Below, in pieces: positions 8,955-16,566 of a stretch of DNA of 64,000 nt (position 1 is the first letter of the stretch; each line of letters opens with the position of its first letter). Made by a program: the position numbers and the translations under genes. A model generated the notes under the pieces. It saw only the letters and a program-made list of their open reading frames with translations, made no database searches and was not told the DNA's origin. The stretch is from Spirosoma profusum (GTDB lineage Bacteria > Bacteroidota > Bacteroidia > Cytophagales > Spirosomataceae). The stretch covers positions 310,001-374,000 of the forward strand of contig NZ_JACWZY010000001.1 in NCBI RefSeq assembly GCF_014699005.1, written 5' to 3'.

Positions 8955-9820
8955 CAGGATTGTTTTTTAATGTAAATGCTGCCGTTTAGTGTTTCAAATT
9001 TGAAAGTCTTGCCGCCACTACCGATGCGAACGGCAGTGTTTTTGTTGAGTCTGTAGGTCATACCGCTGCCCGTTTTCTGTTCGGTTTTTGTCGGCTGCAT
9101 GGGGAGTGCTTCCGCATTGGGAAAGTCGGTGTAAAATCCTCCGTGCATGCTTTTAAATTGTAGATCTGCCGATAGGTTAGCGGGGTACGTTACCCGAATA
9201 TCCCCGTTGATGGTGTGATAATAGGAGTTTTCGGGTGGATTGGCGAGGTAAGTGATGTCGACGCCACCATTAACCGTATTGGCGTCTGTAGTGCCTTTCA
9301 TGTTTGTCAGCGTAATGGCTCCGTTAACATTTCGCGCTTTCACATAGCCACTTACATCTTTCACGACAACTTCGCCCCGATTGACAGTCGACACCACCAG
9401 ATTCATGTGATTAGGTACTTTTACCGTAAAATCGAGGTTGAAATCGTACTCAATATCGCGGTCGTTATTCCAGTCGTTACGTCGTTGCCGACGAGGACGT
9501 GAATCGAATGGCTGAGCGATGTAAACAGTTACGCTATCGCCTTTCTGGTCGAAGCCAAGTTGAAATTCCTTTTTGCCAATTTCCAGATCACCGTTGTTTT
9601 TAGCGGTAATGGATTTGTTAACTTCTACGATAATCTTATCGCCTGAATAGCCTTCGACTTTAACAAAGCCGTGGATATTGTAAAGAGCGAATACGTTGTT
9701 GGGGCCTTTCGAAACCGTAAATTCTTTACGGATATTCTCTTTGGCTTCCTGAGCATTTGCTGGCAATTGGGCACAAGAGATGGCCACCCCCGCCAGCGCG
9801 GAGATTAGTAACAGTCGCAT
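8954..9820 (-). CDS. Secreted DUF4097 beta-repeat protein, first copy (288 aa)
   Basis: A signal peptide of about 23 residues (RLLLISALAGVAISCAQLPANAQ) precedes a beta-repeat domain: HGFVKVEGYSGDKIIVEV, VNRGEVVVKDVSGYVKARN, VNGAITLTN, TVNGGVDITY, TINGDIRVTYPA, LNGSIYIKKQS. The charged insert SRPRRQRRNDWNNDRDIEYD (about residues 107-126) parallels the one in the neighbouring copy. The cysteine at residue 16 is a possible but poor lipobox. It starts 27 nt after the anti-sigma gene ends and its stop overlaps the next start, so the set reads as one operon. The protein probably sits in the periplasm or at the cell surface; function unproven. Confidence 0.88.
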   Translation of the reverse strand: MRLLLISALAGVAISCAQLPANAQEAKENIRKEFTVSKGPNNVFALYNIHGFVKVEGYSGDKIIVEVNKSITAKNNGDLEIGKKEFQLGFDQKGDSVTVYIAQPFDSRPRRQRRNDWNNDRDIEYDFNLDFTVKVPNHMNLVVSTVNRGEVVVKDVSGYVKARNVNGAITLTNMKGTTDANTVNGGVDITYLANPPENSYYHTINGDIRVTYPANLSADLQFKSMHGGFYTDFPNAEALPMQPTKTEQKTGSGMTYRLNKNTAVRIGSGGKTFKFETLNGSIYIKKQS

Positions 9821-9847
9821 AGGTGTATTGGGATTTACGTTTTAAAA

Positions 9848-10690
9848 TCAGGATAAGTCCCGGATGGTCTGTTCGATTTTACCCTTGACCATGTGGTTTG
9901 TATTGTCATCGTGGAGCAATTGCCGAAGTGGTTTGATGGACCGTTTTTCCTGCAATTTTACCATCACATCAGCCAGCGCCGATTGTACCAGGGGCGAATC
10001 CTGACGGGTAATCGACTGAACCAACCCTTCCCGAACCGTCGGGTTATCAGCCAGTTTGGCCAGCGCTTCCAGCGTTACCAGCCGGACGTTCACATTTGCA
10101 TCGTTGTTTAATGTTGTCAGCAGGGCATCAATTACTTTACTATCGACCTGGTTAATTTCTTCGGTATAACTCACCGCCCGAAGCCGCTCCGAAGCCGCCG
10201 GATTTTCCAGTAGCGAGAGCATCATCATCTGCCGCATTTCCTGTACCTGCGTCGATAACGTATCGATCTGCTGCTTGTACGCCACGTTAGGCCCAGTAGC
10301 GTGATTAAACCAGTAACCCGCAAGAATACCAACTCCCACCAGTGCTACGCTGTAAGCCAGTCGAACGGCCAGTTTCGGCGTAAAGAACTCCCGGAATTTT
10401 GTGAGCAGATTATCCAGGGCGCTCTCCGGTTTATCGGCAATTGTTTCTTTATACGTATCAAGCATCGTCTGGAACCGGATGCGGGCCATCGGACTCGGCT
10501 CGGGCGTGGGTAACTGACCCATCATTTGCCAAAGCTGCCGTACCGAATCGGCTTCTGCCTGACAGGCTGGGCACTGGGCAAGGTGCGCGTCCATAATAGC
10601 TCCTTCAGCATCGGGCAGCTGATTGCTGAGCCATTCGGTCAATTGCTCTTGCGTTTGTTCACAGTTTATAGGCAGTTTTCCCATTTTCAA
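9848..10690 (-). CDS. Membrane anti-sigma factor with zinc finger and HEAT-like repeats (280 aa)
   Basis: The N-terminal zinc-binding anti-sigma motif is visible: C10, H36, C40 and C43 (HLAQCPAC). A single TM helix spans about 109-127 (LAYSVALVGVGILAGYWF), followed by a short coiled coil (about 138-160) and a C-terminal helical region with HEAT-like repeats (about 180-278: LLTTLNNDANVNVRLVTLEALAKL). The zinc-finger part should hold the sigma factor in the cytoplasm; the HEAT-like part lies beyond the membrane and could sense or bind a partner. The start overlaps the end of the sigma gene by 32 nt (26 nt if Met3 at 10684 is used), which fits coupled synthesis of a sigma/anti-sigma pair. Confidence 0.9.
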   Translation of the reverse strand: MKMGKLPINCEQTQEQLTEWLSNQLPDAEGAIMDAHLAQCPACQAEADSVRQLWQMMGQLPTPEPSPMARIRFQTMLDTYKETIADKPESALDNLLTKFREFFTPKLAVRLAYSVALVGVGILAGYWFNHATGPNVAYKQQIDTLSTQVQEMRQMMMLSLLENPAASERLRAVSYTEEINQVDSKVIDALLTTLNNDANVNVRLVTLEALAKLADNPTVREGLVQSITRQDSPLVQSALADVMVKLQEKRSIKPLRQLLHDDNTNHMVKGKIEQTIRDLS

Positions 10691-11231
10691 TAGTCAAGTA
10701 AATTTTTTTTAACTCATTCATGGCGCGATGCACCCGTACTTTTATGGCACCTTCGGTCGTGTTGAGTACTCGTGCAATTTCTTCGTACTTCAATTCCTGA
10801 AACCGGCTCAGTACCAGTACTTCGCGATTTTCTTCACTTAATCTGGCCATCGCCCGGTGAAGGGTCTCCAGTTCCTGTTTTTTCTGAAACTGTTCGTCGG
10901 CGGTGGTTCCTCCGCCAATTTTCTCTGCTACATCGGCCAAATCATAATGCTGGGACGAACGCTTGTTTTGCTTGCTGTGATCGACTATTACGTTACGTGC
11001 CAGGTGATACATCCAACTTCTGAATTCACCGTCCCCAGTAAACGTATGGCGGTATTTCAACATGCGGTAGAAAACCGTCTGCACCATGTCCTCGCTGGCT
11101 TCACGCTGCCCCGTCATGTGAAACAGGAAACCGAAAAGCGGCCGATTGTAACGCTCGAATAACAAACCCATCGTATCGATACGACCGGCTTTTACCTGCA
11201 GCATAAGCGCGTTGTCTGTCAGAGCGTTCAA
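10659..11231 (-). CDS. ECF RNA polymerase sigma factor (190 aa)
   Basis: Region 2 lies at about residues 20-92 (LLFERYNRPLFGFLFHMTG, EDMVQTVFYRML, FRSWMYHLARNVIVDHSK). Region 4 lies at about 122-178 and contains a helix-turn-helix (ELKYEEIARVLNTTEGAIKVRVHRAM). There is no region 1.1 or 3, as expected for group 4 sigma factors. It overlaps the anti-sigma gene and heads a same-strand set with two DUF4097 genes and a serine hydrolase, so an envelope-stress role is a reasonable inference. No autoregulatory promoter copy was identified; the 77 nt upstream hold no clear box before the 33-bp inverted repeat. Confidence 0.93.
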   Translation of the reverse strand: MNALTDNALMLQVKAGRIDTMGLLFERYNRPLFGFLFHMTGQREASEDMVQTVFYRMLKYRHTFTGDGEFRSWMYHLARNVIVDHSKQNKRSSQHYDLADVAEKIGGGTTADEQFQKKQELETLHRAMARLSEENREVLVLSRFQELKYEEIARVLNTTEGAIKVRVHRAMNELKKIYLTIENGKTAYKL

Positions 11232-11308
11232 GCGAGAAAGAACTGGTTTAATGGATTTTGGACTGGAAACTTCGGAAGTTAGGGAAGGTTACAGAAAAAA
11301 GTGAAAAA

Positions 11309-11386
11309 TTTTTGGCATGGGGCAAAGCACATAGGGTGAAAGGGTAGAGCCGGTTTCACCCTATGTGCTTTGCCCCATGCCAAAAA
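11309..11386. repeat. Perfect 33-bp inverted repeat with 12-nt loop
   Basis: Arms 11309-11341 and 11354-11386 are fully complementary and contain GGCATGGGGCAAAGCACATA. It lies between the sigma factor start and the end of the 190-aa secreted protein gene. It is the least decayed member of the GGGCATAGGGT-type family here. Confidence 0.85.
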
Positions 11387-11387
11387 A

Positions 11388-11416
11388 CAAAAGCTGCCCC
11401 AAGTGAGCAGCTTTTG
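11388..11416 (-). terminator. Intrinsic terminator of the 190-aa secreted protein gene
   Basis: A 10-bp perfect stem (caaaagctgc / gcagcttttg) is followed on the minus strand by TTTTTT. It lies 55 nt past the stop at 11471 and has classic intrinsic terminator form. Confidence 0.8.
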
Positions 11417-11470
11417 TCTGGTAGAAATTAACGTGTAAATCAACTAACTTAATCTATAATCTTTTCTGGG

Positions 11471-12043
11471 TTATTGATTGCCCAGCTTAATGCCAAAACT
11501 GCGTTCGGTTTCTTTGATGATGGCCTGCTTCTCGCGCTCGCTCTTGCCTGTTACGTTGGCCGTGCGCTCAATGATCAACTCTTCGCCGTCTTTCTCAAAT
11601 GTATACTGCATCCAGAGACGACCGTTTTCTTTATCTTCCTGCACACGTACCGACGCTGGTGCTACGTCGCTCGGCGAAAAGGTGGGCGACGAATTTGCCT
11701 CTGTCGTGAATTCGTAGGAAAAATTGTTTTGCGCCGTTTTATCGGTGCAGGTGCTCTTCTTTTTCGAAATTTCAGGCTGAGGATCGTTGGAGGCAACCAT
11801 TGTCTGGGCAGCGGTTGCCTGCTCCAGCGAATCAACGATGCGGTATTCCAGTGCTTTTACGGCGCTGGCCTCCATCTCCGCTACGTTGAACGACGCATTG
11901 AAATGAACTGAACGACCGACGTCTTCAATATCAACGCGGATACGTAACTGCCGACCATCGGTCGTTACGTGCTTGCTCGACGACCGTTGGGCTATTGCAC
12001 CAAAGCTAACTGCGATTAGGAGGGCGGTAAATAGCGTTTTCAT
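11471..12043 (-). CDS. Small secreted protein, paralog of 29103-29684 (190 aa)
   Basis: The signal peptide is MKTLFTALLIAVSFGAIAQ. The mature part has an N-terminal beta-like segment (DGRQLRIRVDIEDVGRSVHFNASFNV), a low-complexity middle, and a C-terminal segment ENGRLWMQYTFEKDGEELI followed by REKQAIIKETERSFGIKL. The protein at 29103-29684 has the same order of elements and similar ends (ESGKLYLRYRFKKDGDEV, EDIEKSIGI), so I call them paralogs of an unrecognised periplasmic family. It has the same promoter layout as four permeases (sigma-54-like box at 12088-12103, TGTCCG dyad at 12156-12171), and its paralog directly follows permease 8. This suggests a shared function, still unknown. Confidence 0.85.
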   Translation of the reverse strand: MKTLFTALLIAVSFGAIAQRSSSKHVTTDGRQLRIRVDIEDVGRSVHFNASFNVAEMEASAVKALEYRIVDSLEQATAAQTMVASNDPQPEISKKKSTCTDKTAQNNFSYEFTTEANSSPTFSPSDVAPASVRVQEDKENGRLWMQYTFEKDGEELIIERTANVTGKSEREKQAIIKETERSFGIKLGNQ

Positions 12044-12087
12044 GAGCTGGCAGAGAGTTACTAAGTTAAGTAAGTAGAATTACTCTT

Positions 12088-12103
12088 ATCTATCATCGTG
12101 CCA
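12088..12103 (-). promoter_or_regulatory. Sigma-54-like promoter of the 190-aa secreted protein gene
   Basis: The minus strand reads TGGCACGATGATAGAT. The -24 half (TGGCACG) is perfect; the -12 half lacks TTGC. Support comes from position: the operator dyad is centred 62 bp upstream of the -24 GG, the same as for permeases 2, 5 and 13. Confidence 0.5.
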
Positions 12104-12155
12104 AGACTGCAACTGTTTGTATATCAGTATGTTTAGTATATATGAAGAAATGGAA

Positions 12156-12202
12156 TGTCCGATTTCGGACAAATTCGGACAAATTTTGTACGCCAGTGGA
12201 CA
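12156..12202. promoter_or_regulatory. TGTCCG-N4-CGGACA operator cluster
   Basis: A perfect dyad tgtccgatttcggaca (12156-12171) is followed by half-sites ttcggaca (12174-12181) and agtggaca (12195-12202). It lies between the minus-strand secreted protein gene and the plus-strand lipoprotein gene, so it might influence both. Confidence 0.65.
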
Positions 12203-12203
12203 G

Positions 12204-12432
12204 AACTGAATATACACTTAGAAAATATTAGTTGGGTTAGGGCAGGTTTATACCGTAAAATCATAACTAACACGAAAATCGATTCGTAGTGAAAAATACT
12301 GGTATATTGTTAGTTAGTTGTATTTAATAATGACCAATCTATTTTGTTGTTTTTGTCAGAACCGCAAATTCGGTACATAATTGTTTAATGTAACCATAAT
12401 ATAATTAGTCGAATACTCTTTTTTGAAAGCAA
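12204..12432. other. AT-rich intergenic stretch
   Basis: This is the rest of the 431-nt gap between divergent genes at 12043 and 12475. It is AT-rich, with no open frame, hairpin or repeat that I can support. Confidence 0.5.
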
Positions 12433-12440
12433 TACCTTTG
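12433..12440 (+). promoter_or_regulatory. Bacteroidota -7 box for the lipoprotein gene
   Basis: TACCTTTG matches TAnnTTTG exactly and would start transcription about 30 nt before the ATG at 12475. No clear -33 TTTG at 19-21 nt was found. Confidence 0.5.
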
Positions 12441-12474
12441 TTCTAACTATTTTCTCACAAACTATTCTATTTCT

Positions 12475-14064
12475 ATGCTCAGGTTCAATAACTCGAAAGG
12501 TATCTATGTTGCCTGTCTGGTAGCAAGTTTAGTAGTCGGTTGTAACTCTACAGACAATCTGACGCCCGCTGTCAATGATTTTTCAGCCAGAGGCTCGGCG
12601 AAACTTCAAGCCATCTCGCTAAACGAAGGATTTGAAGTCGGCTCGACCAGCCCCAAAACGGCGTATGACGTAGCACCGACAGGCTCATCGAGTGGCGACA
12701 ACGTAACACTACAGACAAAATCCTGGAATTTGTACGATGCATTAATTGGTAACTTGAGTGGTGATAAGAAAGCCGGTTCGTGGTCAGCACGCATTCGGAA
12801 TACGGGTAAAATTACCATGCTGTTCGATGTTACGTCGGGGGCTAGTACGGTGACGGTTAAACACGCTACGTATGGCACCGACGGTCCAAGCCAGTGGGGG
12901 CTGTGGTACTCAGGTAATGGTGGTGGTAGCTGGACGCAATCAGGATCGAACGTTACGTCGGGTTCTACGCTTCAGACACAGACCTTTACGCTGAACGTAA
13001 CGGGTAATGTTCGAATTGAAATCCGGAAACTGACGGGTGGCTCTGATCGTGTCAACTTCGATGACATCGTCATCAACGACAACGGCGGCACCAATCCCCC
13101 AACCGGAAAATCATTCCTGTTCGATGCTACTAAGCGTGAGAATGCGGGTAGTGCTGACTGGCAAATCGATGCCGACGGAACGGAGAGTGTCCCCATTTAT
13201 ACTGGTGGAACTACAGTGGAAACGAAGGCGCAACGCGTTCCAACCCCTTCGTATACGGGTATTACGGCCAGTACGTCCGAAACGTATTGGAAAGGCGCTA
13301 TTTCGGCCTGGGCTGTTGATCTGGTGAAGCGCGGCAATCTGGTCGAATCGCTGCCGAATGGTGCGTCCATTACGTATGGTAACGCATCGAACCCGCAGGA
13401 TTTGAGTAATTATGCCGTCTACGTAGTGGTAGAGCCAAACCGTTTATTTACAGCAGCGGAGAAAACAGCCATCATGAATTTTGTGTCGAATGGAGGTGGA
13501 CTGATGATGATTGCCGACCACACCGCACCATCGCTAACAGGTACCGATCCAAATGGTTACACACCCTCCGACCGCGATGGCGACGGCAACGATTCACCCC
13601 GCGTCTGGAATGATTTGATGTCGAACAATGGCATCAATAACAACAAGCCATTCGGTTTTGTAGTCGACTACATTGACATCGATGAGCAGCCAACTACGAA
13701 AGTTTATACGGGCGCTAATACGAATGCGCAGAAAGTGCTGGGCGGAATAGCTGGCACAGCGTCGAAACTGGCGTTCTATGCTGGCTGCACGGCTACGTTA
13801 TATCCTGCCAATAATGCTAACGTACAGGGTTTGTTCTGGCGAATGAGCAGTTCGGTGGGCAGCACTACAGGCGTCATGGCACTATTATCGACCTACGGCA
13901 ACGGACGTATCGTTTTTGTTGGCGACAGCTCTCCCGCCGACGACGGAACGGGCGACACCAACGATAACCTGTTCAACGGTTGGTCGGGCGATGCGCCATC
14001 GGGTTACACGTCGCACCCTGCCTTGCACATCAACGCATCGTTGTGGTTAGCGAAGATTCAATAG
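12475..14064 (+). CDS. Secreted lipoprotein with beta-sandwich and glutamine-amidotransferase-like domains (529 aa)
   Basis: The N-terminus is a lipoprotein signal with lipobox LVVGC (Cys23). Residues about 45-205 form a beta-rich domain (EGFEVGSTSPKTAYD, GSWSARIRNTGKITMLFDV, VRIEIRKLTGGSDRVNFDDIVI), resembling the beta-sandwich modules attached to secreted Bacteroidota enzymes. Residues about 213-529 contain YAVYVVVEPNRLFTAAEKTAIMNFV, SNGGGLMMIADHTAP and GNGRIVFVGDSSPADDGTG, which resemble the DUF4350/ThuA-like class I glutamine amidotransferase fold. No catalytic Cys nucleophile is evident, so an enzymatic role is uncertain. It is one of few plus-strand genes, converges with permease 3, and shares a perfect palindrome (14086-14117) as a likely two-way terminator. 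Confidence 0.8.
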   Translation: MLRFNNSKGIYVACLVASLVVGCNSTDNLTPAVNDFSARGSAKLQAISLNEGFEVGSTSPKTAYDVAPTGSSSGDNVTLQTKSWNLYDALIGNLSGDKKAGSWSARIRNTGKITMLFDVTSGASTVTVKHATYGTDGPSQWGLWYSGNGGGSWTQSGSNVTSGSTLQTQTFTLNVTGNVRIEIRKLTGGSDRVNFDDIVINDNGGTNPPTGKSFLFDATKRENAGSADWQIDADGTESVPIYTGGTTVETKAQRVPTPSYTGITASTSETYWKGAISAWAVDLVKRGNLVESLPNGASITYGNASNPQDLSNYAVYVVVEPNRLFTAAEKTAIMNFVSNGGGLMMIADHTAPSLTGTDPNGYTPSDRDGDGNDSPRVWNDLMSNNGINNNKPFGFVVDYIDIDEQPTTKVYTGANTNAQKVLGGIAGTASKLAFYAGCTATLYPANNANVQGLFWRMSSSVGSTTGVMALLSTYGNGRIVFVGDSSPADDGTGDTNDNLFNGWSGDAPSGYTSHPALHINASLWLAKIQ

Positions 14065-14085
14065 GATAGGGGTAAGGGCCTGGGG

Positions 14086-14117
14086 TTGTAGAGACAAGGC
14101 ATGCCTTGTCTCTACAA
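14086..14117. terminator. Perfect 32-nt palindrome (GTAGAGACAAGGCATGCC family), bidirectional terminator
   Basis: The two 16-nt halves are perfectly complementary without a loop. It sits between convergent genes, ending one base before the permease 3 stop. It equals one end of the composite repeats found between permeases 8 and 13. Confidence 0.75.
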
Positions 14118-16508
14118 CTATTCCGAACGTAGCGACTTCACCGGATTCGTCAGTGCCGCTTTGATACTTTGGAAGCTGATTGTGAGCAAAGCAATACCAA
14201 TTGCCAATAAACCCGCCAGTGCGAATAACCACCAGGGCATGTCGATTTTGTAGGCAAATCCGTTTAGCCAAAGATTCATACAGTAGTAGCCAACGGGAAC
14301 AGCTAGCAACAGAGCGATAAGTACCAGTTTTAGAAAATCTTTCGATAAGAGTGTTGTCAGGCTCATGACCGATGCGCCCAGCACTTTCCGAATACCGATT
14401 TCCTTGATACGCATTTCGGCGGTGAACGTAGCAAGGCCGAACAAACCAAGGCACGAAATCAGAATAGCTATAACCGCAAACGCATTGAACAACGTAGCAG
14501 TTCGGGCTTCAGTTTTGTACAATCGGTCGAACGTCTCATCCAGAAACTTATAGTCCAGCGGTCGGCTTGGAATCATATCAGTCCAGATTGACTGAATCGC
14601 TTTTAATGCTTCCGCTTCTTTGCCTGGAACAATTTTTACATAAACCCCACTTCGCCAGCCTGGGTTGTTGAACAGGACCAGTGGGGTTATTGCTTCGTGA
14701 AGGCTTTTGAAATGAAAATCTTTAACAACTCCAATCAGAACGCCCTTCATACCCTGAAAATGAAACCGTTGACCAACAATGGGTTTGCGTAGATTAAACT
14801 TGCGGACAGCGGTTTCGTTGAGCACTACATTTTGCTCATCAGCTGTATTATCTGGTTCAAACCAGCGACCCTGCGCCATTTTCAGATTGAATACTTTCTG
14901 ATACGTTGGCTCCACCGAAAGCTGGCCGACTGTAGGTTGAAAATCCGCCGGACGACCATCCCAATCAAGACTGCCGCTGTGCGAACTTTTGATTTCGACG
15001 ATATTCTGGCTGGCAAGGGTTGCGTCGGCAATGCTGGATTGCTCCAAAAGTCTGCTTTTAAAAACCGCCGGATCGACCTTCGGCTTGGCATTCCACGGAA
15101 TGGTGAGCGCCACAATATGGTCGCGATCATAACCGAGTTTAGTGGTCCGAATGAATCGAATCTGCTGGTAGACAACCAACGTAGCAATCAGGAAAATAAT
15201 GGAAATCGTAAACTGAACCACCACCAGACTCTTCCGAAAAACGCTGTTACTCGAACCTAATATGTTGAGGCCACGTATCGCGCGAACGGGCTGAAACGAC
15301 GACAGCAGCAACGCTGGATAAACGCCGGTAAGCACAACAGTGAGCAGGGCTGTTCCGCCTAGTACAAGCCAGATAGAGGGCGCTCCGAAACTAAGCGAAA
15401 ACGTCTTGTTGGTCAGGTTGTTGAAAACTGGTAGAAACCCATAAACAAGAAGAAGCGCCACGCCCAATGCCACCAGACACATGAGGATCGATTCAAGCAT
15501 AAACTGTCCAAAGAGCTGCGTGGAACCTGCGCCGATGATTTTTTTGACGCCAACTTCTTTGGCCCGGATACTGGCGCGGGCGGTTGTCAGATTCACGTAA
15601 TTGATACAGGCCATCAGCAGAATCGCCAGCGCAAGTCCTAAGAAAATGTATACAGTCCGCCGGTCGCCTTGCTCAACGTTGCTGCCGTAGCGGTCAATCG
15701 TGTCAAAATGAATGTCGGCCAGTGCTTCCAGCTCCAGCGTTATACTCGTCTCGGGTTTTCCCGTTTTTTCGTCTTTTTTGTCCTGGCGGATTATTTTGGT
15801 AATCTTCTGTTCGGCCTTTTTAACATCGGCATCTGGACGTAATACTACGTATGTTTCGTAGTTATAATTGTTCCAGTTGTAATCGTTTTTATACGTCTCT
15901 GGTTTCGCCAGATGAGCGGCAAGGGGTACCAGACAATCGTACTGAAAACTGGAATTAACCGGATTGTCTTTCATCACCGCCCGTACTACGTAGTCTAGCG
16001 TATCGATACGTATCAATTGGCCAACTGCTCTGGCCGAACCAAATAGTTGAGACGCTTTCGATTCGGTCAGGGCGATACTTCGGATATTTCGGTTAAAATC
16101 AGTGAAACTCCCATCGACAACAGTATAATCGAATACCGAAAACCAGTTTTCATCGACACAAGCCGCTTTTTCTATCCGGGTTAGCTGATCACCGATCTTC
16201 ACAGTTAGATCGGGATAAAAGGGTTTTGTGATCAATGTATGCTGTTCAATTTCAGGTACCTGTTGGAGATTTTTAGCTAATAGGAGAGGGGTTGTTGACC
16301 AGTGCCAGGTTTCTTCCTTATTGACCTGATTGTGCGTAATAATCAGCTTGGTACGTTCTGATTTCGCATGATACGTATCAAAACTCGACTCATTCTGTAC
16401 CCACAGCAAAATAAAAACCGCAGCGGCCATGCCAACCGCCAGACCTGTTACGTTCAACAAACCGAAAACTTTGGTTTTTAAGAGATTACGAATAGCAAAT
16501 CGAAGCAT
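14118..16508 (-). CDS. ABC transporter permease 3, MacB/FtsX type (796 aa)
   Basis: The start MLRFAIRNLLKTKVFG lacks the extra KIA residues of most copies, and the ATG at 16508 is the only suitable one. First FtsX core: ACINYVNLTTARASIRAKEV with GVKKIIGAGSTQLFGQ, where lysine replaces the usual arginine of VRK. The first periplasmic domain has an unusually charged stretch (IIRQDKKDEKTGKPETSI). The second periplasmic motif is MAQGRWF. The second FtsX core is KEIGIRKVLGASVMSLTTLL and the tail is NPVKSLRSE. It follows permease 4 by 58 nt with no promoter seen, so it is probably the last gene of the permease 5-4-3 run. Substrate unknown. Confidence 0.95.
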   Translation of the reverse strand: MLRFAIRNLLKTKVFGLLNVTGLAVGMAAAVFILLWVQNESSFDTYHAKSERTKLIITHNQVNKEETWHWSTTPLLLAKNLQQVPEIEQHTLITKPFYPDLTVKIGDQLTRIEKAACVDENWFSVFDYTVVDGSFTDFNRNIRSIALTESKASQLFGSARAVGQLIRIDTLDYVVRAVMKDNPVNSSFQYDCLVPLAAHLAKPETYKNDYNWNNYNYETYVVLRPDADVKKAEQKITKIIRQDKKDEKTGKPETSITLELEALADIHFDTIDRYGSNVEQGDRRTVYIFLGLALAILLMACINYVNLTTARASIRAKEVGVKKIIGAGSTQLFGQFMLESILMCLVALGVALLLVYGFLPVFNNLTNKTFSLSFGAPSIWLVLGGTALLTVVLTGVYPALLLSSFQPVRAIRGLNILGSSNSVFRKSLVVVQFTISIIFLIATLVVYQQIRFIRTTKLGYDRDHIVALTIPWNAKPKVDPAVFKSRLLEQSSIADATLASQNIVEIKSSHSGSLDWDGRPADFQPTVGQLSVEPTYQKVFNLKMAQGRWFEPDNTADEQNVVLNETAVRKFNLRKPIVGQRFHFQGMKGVLIGVVKDFHFKSLHEAITPLVLFNNPGWRSGVYVKIVPGKEAEALKAIQSIWTDMIPSRPLDYKFLDETFDRLYKTEARTATLFNAFAVIAILISCLGLFGLATFTAEMRIKEIGIRKVLGASVMSLTTLLSKDFLKLVLIALLLAVPVGYYCMNLWLNGFAYKIDMPWWLFALAGLLAIGIALLTISFQSIKAALTNPVKSLRSE

Positions 16509-16566
16509 AGGGGAGGAGGTTTGAGGTAGAAATTAATTGTTTCTCCGCGCATCGCTGCGTAATAAC

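Noticed and set aside
11474-11911. Plus-strand open frame of 145 codons opposite the 190-aa secreted protein
   Set aside because: The minus-strand frame has a signal peptide, a paralog and a terminator; the plus frame has none of these.
14086-14117. Protein-binding operator for the lipoprotein gene
   Set aside because: The palindrome is between convergent 3' ends and belongs to the composite repeat family, so terminator or repeat is a better call.
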